NCBI GenBank assembly: GCA_030066295.1
Contig: JASJBX010000034.1
Coordinates: 1 to 34,001 of the forward strand
DNA: 34,001 nucleotides
From: Crocosphaera sp.
GTDB lineage: Bacteria > Cyanobacteriota > Cyanobacteriia > Cyanobacteriales > Microcystaceae
Direction of reading: 5' to 3'
Shown here piece by piece: positions 30,653 through 34,001 of the stretch. Position numbers and translations under genes: made by a program. Under the pieces are notes generated by a model, which had not been told where the DNA came from, did not search any database, and worked only from the letters and a program-made list of their open reading frames with translations. The first letter of the stretch is position 1, and each line of letters begins with the position of its first letter.

Positions 30653-30862
30653 CTAATCTTGCCAATTTTTATTAGCTCTTTCAAAAATATCATCAATGGT
30701 CTGATCTTGATATAACTGTTGGGAAATTTCTACATAATCTGTGCTATTTTTTTGTAAAATACTAAGAAATCTTAAGGCTCCTGTAATTCCTAAAGACTGA
30801 TTTAATGCTTCAATTCCTTTCAGTAAAATTTCTTGCTCATCTATCATTTTTTTGCTCTTCAT
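30653..30862 (-). CDS. antitoxin-like partner of second PIN protein
   Basis: The product has 69 residues. It is acidic and helical (MIDEQEILLKGIEALNQSLG, ALRFLSILQKNSTDYVEISQ, IDDIFERANKNWQ). The ATG shares one base with the TAA stop of the upstream PIN gene (TAATG), so the pair is translationally coupled. The order is toxin first, as in the neighbouring module. No DNA-binding motif is evident. It is convergent with the previous antitoxin gene, 8 bp apart. Confidence 0.72.
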   Translation of the reverse strand: MKSKKMIDEQEILLKGIEALNQSLGITGALRFLSILQKNSTDYVEISQQLYQDQTIDDIFERANKNWQD

Positions 30863-31308
30863 TAAACATCCTCCTGTCTAAGATAATCAATAGGATTCAT
30901 AATATACATTTCTAAACTTAATTTGTTTGCTTTTTTGATTAAATTATCATCACAAGTTAGAAAAAATTTAGCTTTAATATAATTAGAACAAGCTACATGA
31001 ACAGCATCTTTAGATGATAATCCTTGTCTTTGTTGAAACGACTTAGCTAATTGATAAATTTGTGTGTTTGGAGCGATTCTAATTGTACATAACTGAGACA
31101 ACTTTAAAACTTCTTGTTTTCTTTGAGGAAAAGGACAAAGCAATGTTTCATCTTGGTGCATAAATGACCACACTAAATTAATGTCTTGTGCTTCTGCTTG
31201 TAGAAATATATTTTGACAAGCTAATGCTTCCATCTGTATTCTAATCTGTCGCAGGTCATCAAATCCTCTCTGAAAGCAATTATAGTCAAGATAAATGAGG
31301 TTTGCCAT
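30862..31308 (-). CDS. second PIN-domain toxin
   Basis: The 148-residue product has the PIN shape: LIYLDYNCFQRGFDDLRQIR with Asp-8 in the first acidic site, SSKDAVHVACSNYIKAKFFL with an Asp in the third, and TCDDNLIKKANKL with the fourth. It ends NPIDYLRQEDV. It is likely a ribonuclease toxin with its antitoxin encoded downstream by overlap. The start is at ATG 31308. A shared 19-bp segment upstream (31332-31350) recurs at 32137-32155. Confidence 0.82.
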   Translation of the reverse strand: MANLIYLDYNCFQRGFDDLRQIRIQMEALACQNIFLQAEAQDINLVWSFMHQDETLLCPFPQRKQEVLKLSQLCTIRIAPNTQIYQLAKSFQQRQGLSSKDAVHVACSNYIKAKFFLTCDDNLIKKANKLSLEMYIMNPIDYLRQEDV

Positions 31309-31464
31309 TAAATACTGAAATCTTGAACTGTTATATTTTAGAGCGATCGCTTTTATTATTTCCTCTATTTAGAAGGTTACAAGCGCACAGCTTTCACATT
31401 ATGTATATCATACCATGTCAAGTCAAACAAAAGCAAGTATTTTTTACATTATTTACCCTTTTAA

Positions 31465-31829
31465 TTATTTAGGGAATTGTGAAGAGTGTTTTAGGTTTTT
31501 CAGATTCGTAATTAATAAGGGAATTTCCTCAGTTATAATGCTCCAGATAATATCATTATCAATACCAAGATAGCCATGAATAATTTGGTTACGGGTGGCA
31601 ATGATTTGTCGCCAAGGGATTTCAGGATGGTTTGCTTTAATGTCTTGGGGATGTTGGTTGCAGCTTCGCCGATGAGTTCTAGATTTCTTAGGGTTGCGTC
31701 ATAGTAAGGTTCGCTATTAATAAAGGCTACTTGGTCAATATTTTGGGTATATCGTTGAACTTTTTCGGCAAAAAGAATCATGTCATCAACATAAAATCGC
31801 CATTCTCTTTTTGGTGTATTGCTAGACAT
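31465..31829 (-). pseudogene. frameshifted HEPN (DUF86) toxin
   Basis: From ATG 31829 the frame reads MSSNTPKREWRFYVDDMILF, then DATLRNLELIGEAATNIP, a typical HEPN DUF86 start. After NIP the annotated frame gives an unrelated sequence ending at 31533, but shifting by one base recovers DIKANHPEIPWRQIIATRNQ, IIHGYLGIDNDIIWSII and then PLLI, ending at TAA (31465). The HEPN motif RNQIIH (RxxxxH) is in the second frame. One base, probably a C in the CCCC run, is missing near 31655. The gene overlaps the end of the MNT gene by 8 bp. It is either a mutated toxin or a sequencing error. Confidence 0.8.
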
Positions 31830-32112
31830 AGATTTTTTCTGCGTCGATATAAGGTTTTAGTTCGGGACGTAGGGCATTTTCTGTAATTAAGTCAATAGGA
31901 CATTGAAAGAGGTCTTCAAGATAAAACAATACGCCAAAGTATTTTTTTGAGTCAGCTTTTTCGGCAAAACTAATTAATATATCAATGTCACTTGTTTGAG
32001 TGGCAGTATCCCTAGCAGTAGAACCGAATAGAGCAATTTTTGTAACTCCATATTTTTCCTGAAGCAGAACTTTATTTTTGGCAAGAAGTTCAATGGCTTT
32101 TTGTTTTTTCAT
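31822..32112 (-). CDS. MNT-domain nucleotidyltransferase (MntA-like antitoxin)
   Basis: The ATG at 32112 is chosen over a TTG at 32127, since the upstream codons belong to a repeated remnant. The product is 96 residues with KIALFGSTARDTATQTSDID, the GSxARxxAxxxSDID motif, so the catalytic Asp pair is intact. MntA antitoxins inactivate HEPN toxins by AMPylation. The partner toxin here is frameshifted, so the antitoxin would be an orphan unless the shift is a sequencing error. The overlap with the HEPN gene is 8 bp. Confidence 0.85.
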   Translation of the reverse strand: MKKQKAIELLAKNKVLLQEKYGVTKIALFGSTARDTATQTSDIDILISFAEKADSKKYFGVLFYLEDLFQCPIDLITENALRPELKPYIDAEKIYV

Positions 32113-32113
32113 C

Positions 32114-32155
32114 TCTAAGATAATCAATAGGATTTATATATTTTAGAGCGATCGC
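32114..32155 (-). pseudogene. ghost of a deleted PIN gene
   Basis: Bases 32114-32134 repeat the end of the PIN gene at 30877-30897 (reading NPIDYLR on the minus strand). Immediately upstream, 32137-32155 repeat the 19 bp that lies upstream of that PIN gene (31332-31350). The two ends of a PIN gene are joined with the middle missing. A TATA microhomology lies at the joint. Confidence 0.5.
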
Positions 32156-32249
32156 AGACTTTATTACTAAAGCGCAACAGTTATCAACGGTTATACTCCC
32201 CACACTTCCCACACTCCCCACACTCACTCAGTGGTTTATATTTTGGTCG
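32156..32249. other. intergenic stretch with CCCACACT repeats
   Basis: Bases about 32191-32225 hold four to five tandem CCCACACT-like units (CCCCACACTTCCCACACTCC and so on), a simple repeat. Nothing else recognised. Confidence 0.5.
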
Positions 32250-32390
32250 TCATTCATCCCTCACTTTTAGAAAATTAGGGTATTCTGACGACATTAGGAT
32301 AATAATGGCTGTCACCACAATAACCGCCCCACAGACAGCAATAACAATGGGAGTCAAAGCACAAAGAGTTTGACAATCAAGAAATTTCAT
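32250..32390 (-). CDS. possible 46-residue single-pass membrane peptide
   Basis: A 46-codon frame from ATG 32390 reads MKFLDCQTLCALTPIVIAVC, then GAVIVVTAIIILMSS and EYPNFLKVRDE. It has one hydrophobic helix (about residues 11-33) and a charged tail, like other small cyanobacterial membrane proteins. It is divergent from the Psb32-like gene. There is no strong ribosome site (GGGA about 15 bases upstream), so the call is tentative. Confidence 0.4.
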   Translation of the reverse strand: MKFLDCQTLCALTPIVIAVCGAVIVVTAIIILMSSEYPNFLKVRDE

Positions 32391-32479
32391 AATTCAGACG
32401 TTCCCAAAATAATGTAAACAAATGTAAAATTGATTAATATTTATTTAATTGTTGACAATCAGTACCTTAGTAAAATCTT

Positions 32480-33292
32480 ATGCAAAAACGTGGTTTAAAG
32501 TCTTGGTTAACTTCTCTTGTAGCCTGTATTCTGGGCTTATTCATCTTAGTTTCTTCCCCTTCAGCCGCCTTAGCAGTCAATAACCCGGAATTATTGCCAG
32601 ATAAAGTGACTCCGGTGGTAGATTTAGCCAATTTTCTCCCCGATAGCGTAGAAGAATCCTTAATTAAAGATATAGAAACCTTTGAAGGGGAAACCGGATG
32701 GAGAATCCGCGTTTTAACCCAATACGATCGCTCCCCCGGTCGTGCGGTGATTAATTTTTGGGGTTTAGATGACAAAAGTATCCTCTTAGTGGCTGATTCC
32801 CGTGGCGGCAATCTCCTCTCCTTTAGTATTGGAGACGACGTTTATGACTTACTACCAAGAACTTTCTGGATCGAATTACAAGCCCGTTTTGGTAATATGT
32901 ATTATATACGGGAAAATGGGGAAAATAGCTCTATTATGAACTCACTAGGCACAGTTAAAGGGTGTTTAGTCAAGGGAGGTTGTGGAGTTGTCCCTGGTTT
33001 ACCGAGAGAGCAATGGATTCTTACTTTGATTACCTCTATTGTCGGTGGTTTGGTCTTTGGCTTTGCAGGAATTCCCCGTAAATCGGATCAAGTGTTTGCT
33101 TGGCAATGGGTTCTAATTATTTCACCGTTATGGGGCATTCTCTTTATTGCCTTTGGTATTGGTCCAGTGGTCACTAGAACCTCCGATTGGTTGCCTTTAT
33201 TCCGCAATGTTATGGGATTTGCACTAGGGGTATTAGTGGCTTATCTGTCTCCATTTTTGAATCAATCCTCTGCCTCCAATCCAAACACATAA
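32480..33292 (+). CDS. Psb32-like TPM-domain thylakoid/membrane protein
   Basis: The 270-residue product has a signal peptide (LTSLVACILGLFILVSSPSA then ALA), a TPM domain (about residues 40-160: PVVDLANFLPDSVEESLIKD, FEGETGWRIRVLTQYDRSPG, ILLVADSRGGNLLSFSIGDD), and membrane helices near 186-205, 213-232 and 238-258. It matches the cyanobacterial and plant Psb32/TLP18.3-like family, which is tied to photosystem II repair and light stress. TPM domains in plants have weak phosphatase activity; here no claim is made. It is 14 bp from the cobH gene, so the two are probably co-transcribed. Confidence 0.85.
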   Translation: MQKRGLKSWLTSLVACILGLFILVSSPSAALAVNNPELLPDKVTPVVDLANFLPDSVEESLIKDIETFEGETGWRIRVLTQYDRSPGRAVINFWGLDDKSILLVADSRGGNLLSFSIGDDVYDLLPRTFWIELQARFGNMYYIRENGENSSIMNSLGTVKGCLVKGGCGVVPGLPREQWILTLITSIVGGLVFGFAGIPRKSDQVFAWQWVLIISPLWGILFIAFGIGPVVTRTSDWLPLFRNVMGFALGVLVAYLSPFLNQSSASNPNT

Positions 33293-33306
33293 TTCTTTTG
33301 TTAACT

Positions 33307-33936
33307 ATGGAATGGCACCTTACTGATGCTCAAAGTCTAGCTATGATTGATAGGGAGATTGGCGAAACGGTTTTCTCTCCTGCCGAGTACGAAATTGTTC
33401 GGCGCGTCATTTATCAAACGGCGGACTTTGAATATCTTTCACTACTTCGTTTTTCAGAGAAGGCTTTGCAACTAGGGGCTGCAGCGCTGGCGGCCCGTAG
33501 AACCCTGGTTGTTGATGTACCAATGGTTCAGGTGGGTATTGTTCCTAATCTTCAGGAGACTTTTGCCAATCCTGTTTACTGTAGCACCCAAACTATTACC
33601 CGTCCTCAGAAAACTAAAACTATGACCGCTTGGGGGATGCAAACTTTAGCAAAACGCTATCCCGAAGCTATTTTTGTCCTGGGAGAGTCCCAAACCGCCT
33701 TAACTGGGTTGGTGGAATTGGTGGAAGAAGATGAGATTAAACCGGCTTTGGTGATAGGGACTCCGGCTGGTTTTATTGGCGCAGATGTGGCTAAAGAACG
33801 CTTACACGATGCCCAAATACCACATATTACGGTTAATGGTCGTAAAGGTAGCGCAGTGGTGGCAGCAGCTATTGTTAATGGGTTATTGGACTTGGCTTGG
33901 CAAGCTTATGGTCAGTCGGAAAGTGGGGCGAGGTAA
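33307..33936 (+). CDS. cobH: precorrin-8X methylmutase
   Basis: CobH/CbiC moves a methyl group from C-11 to C-12 to form hydrogenobyrinate or cobyrinate in vitamin B12 synthesis. The ATG at 33307 is chosen, because an earlier ATG at 33187 would overlap the end of the Psb32-like gene and code for unrelated sequence. The product is 209 residues, the family's usual length. Conserved parts are EYEIVRRVIYQTADFEYLSL, with the catalytic-region His replaced by a Gln-Thr-Ala-Asp-Phe context as in the family, VVDVPMVQVGI, and TPAGFIGADVAKERL and VNGRKGSAVVAAAIVNGLL. Other cob genes are not in the window. A heptamer array begins 3 bp after the stop. Confidence 0.94.
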   Translation: MEWHLTDAQSLAMIDREIGETVFSPAEYEIVRRVIYQTADFEYLSLLRFSEKALQLGAAALAARRTLVVDVPMVQVGIVPNLQETFANPVYCSTQTITRPQKTKTMTAWGMQTLAKRYPEAIFVLGESQTALTGLVELVEEDEIKPALVIGTPAGFIGADVAKERLHDAQIPHITVNGRKGSAVVAAAIVNGLLDLAWQAYGQSESGAR

Positions 33937-33938
33937 TG

Positions 33939-34001
33939 AAGTCAGAAGTCAGAAGTCAGAAGTCAGAAGTCAGAAGTCAGAAGTCAGAAGTCAGAAGTCA
34001 A
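33939..34001 (+). repeat. heptanucleotide tandem array (AAGTCAG)n
   Basis: Nine units fill 63 bases without interruption: eight AAGTCAG and a last AAGTCAA. The array runs to the window edge and probably beyond. It starts just after the cobH stop. It is the same kind of unit as at 7181-7215 and 25795-25815. Confidence 0.9.

Noticed and set aside
33187-33306. upstream extension of cobH by 40 codons
   Set aside because: The extension overlaps the end of the Psb32-like gene and does not resemble the methylmutase N-terminus; the ATG at 33307 gives the family's usual length.
33939-34001. CRISPR-like array at the right edge
   Set aside because: The repeat is a direct 7-bp tandem without spacers, so it is a heptanucleotide repeat and not a CRISPR array.

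Overview
The window looks like chromosomal DNA of a low-GC unicellular cyanobacterium, of the Crocosphaera/Cyanothece type. The reasons are: ten perfect HIP1 octamers (GCGATCGC, at 3995, 5246, 10247, 14361, 14706, 17610, 23974, 27431, 31343 and 32148); a Psb32-type TPM protein; a TerB/Mo-nitrogenase C-terminal domain protein; DUF29 proteins; AAGTCAR heptanucleotide arrays; and GTAGGG...CCCTAC-like palindromes. The genus is an inference from gene content; no rRNA is present. I see no tRNA, CRISPR array, transposase or integrase.

Layout. 1-3060 (all minus): the membrane half of an ABC exporter cut by the window edge, then a stress-signalling operon read leftwards. Its genes are an ECF sigma factor, an overlapping one-TM anti-sigma candidate, a periplasmic Spy/CpxP-like LTxxQ protein and a small anchored coiled-coil protein. 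A good ECF-type promoter precedes it and suggests autoregulation. 3136-8780 (plus): housekeeping genes recJ, an L,D-transpeptidase, the TerB/Mo-nitro_C protein and a class I photolyase. 8784-12883 (mostly minus): an accessory island with three tandem tail-anchored coiled-coil paralogues that differ by whole 11- and 7-residue repeat units, a stretch of gene debris, a GIY-YIG protein, an unknown small protein, a small coiled-coil protein, and an operon of three small antitoxin-like proteins whose first gene seems to start at ATT. 12957-16202: carB, with a hairpin terminator.

16312-19834: a second accessory block. A short TIR protein overlaps a membrane partner on the minus strand, and two DUF29 paralogues plus a membrane pentapeptide-repeat protein lie on the plus strand. 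19835-20326 holds the wreck of a Phd/PIN toxin-antitoxin pair. 20327-28970: miaE-like tRNA hydroxylase, an RRM protein with a clear terminator, a membrane desaturase, a WcaF-like acetyltransferase with a GT2 glycosyltransferase (exopolysaccharide or cell-surface glycan), and an RND efflux adaptor/pump operon. 29045-32112: a DUF1883-TIR fusion followed by three toxin-antitoxin modules in series: PIN plus antitoxin; PIN plus antitoxin; and an MNT antitoxin with a frameshifted HEPN toxin. 32250-34001: a possible 46-residue membrane peptide, a Psb32-like protein, cobH/cbiC and a heptanucleotide array that runs off the edge.

How it fits together: core metabolic and repair genes (recJ, photolyase, carB, miaE, cobH) are separated by pockets of defence-like and toxin-antitoxin genes, many of them decayed. 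The best candidates for an undescribed system are the hendecad-ladder coiled-coil cluster, the TIR plus membrane-protein pair, and the DUF29/DUF29/pentapeptide operon.
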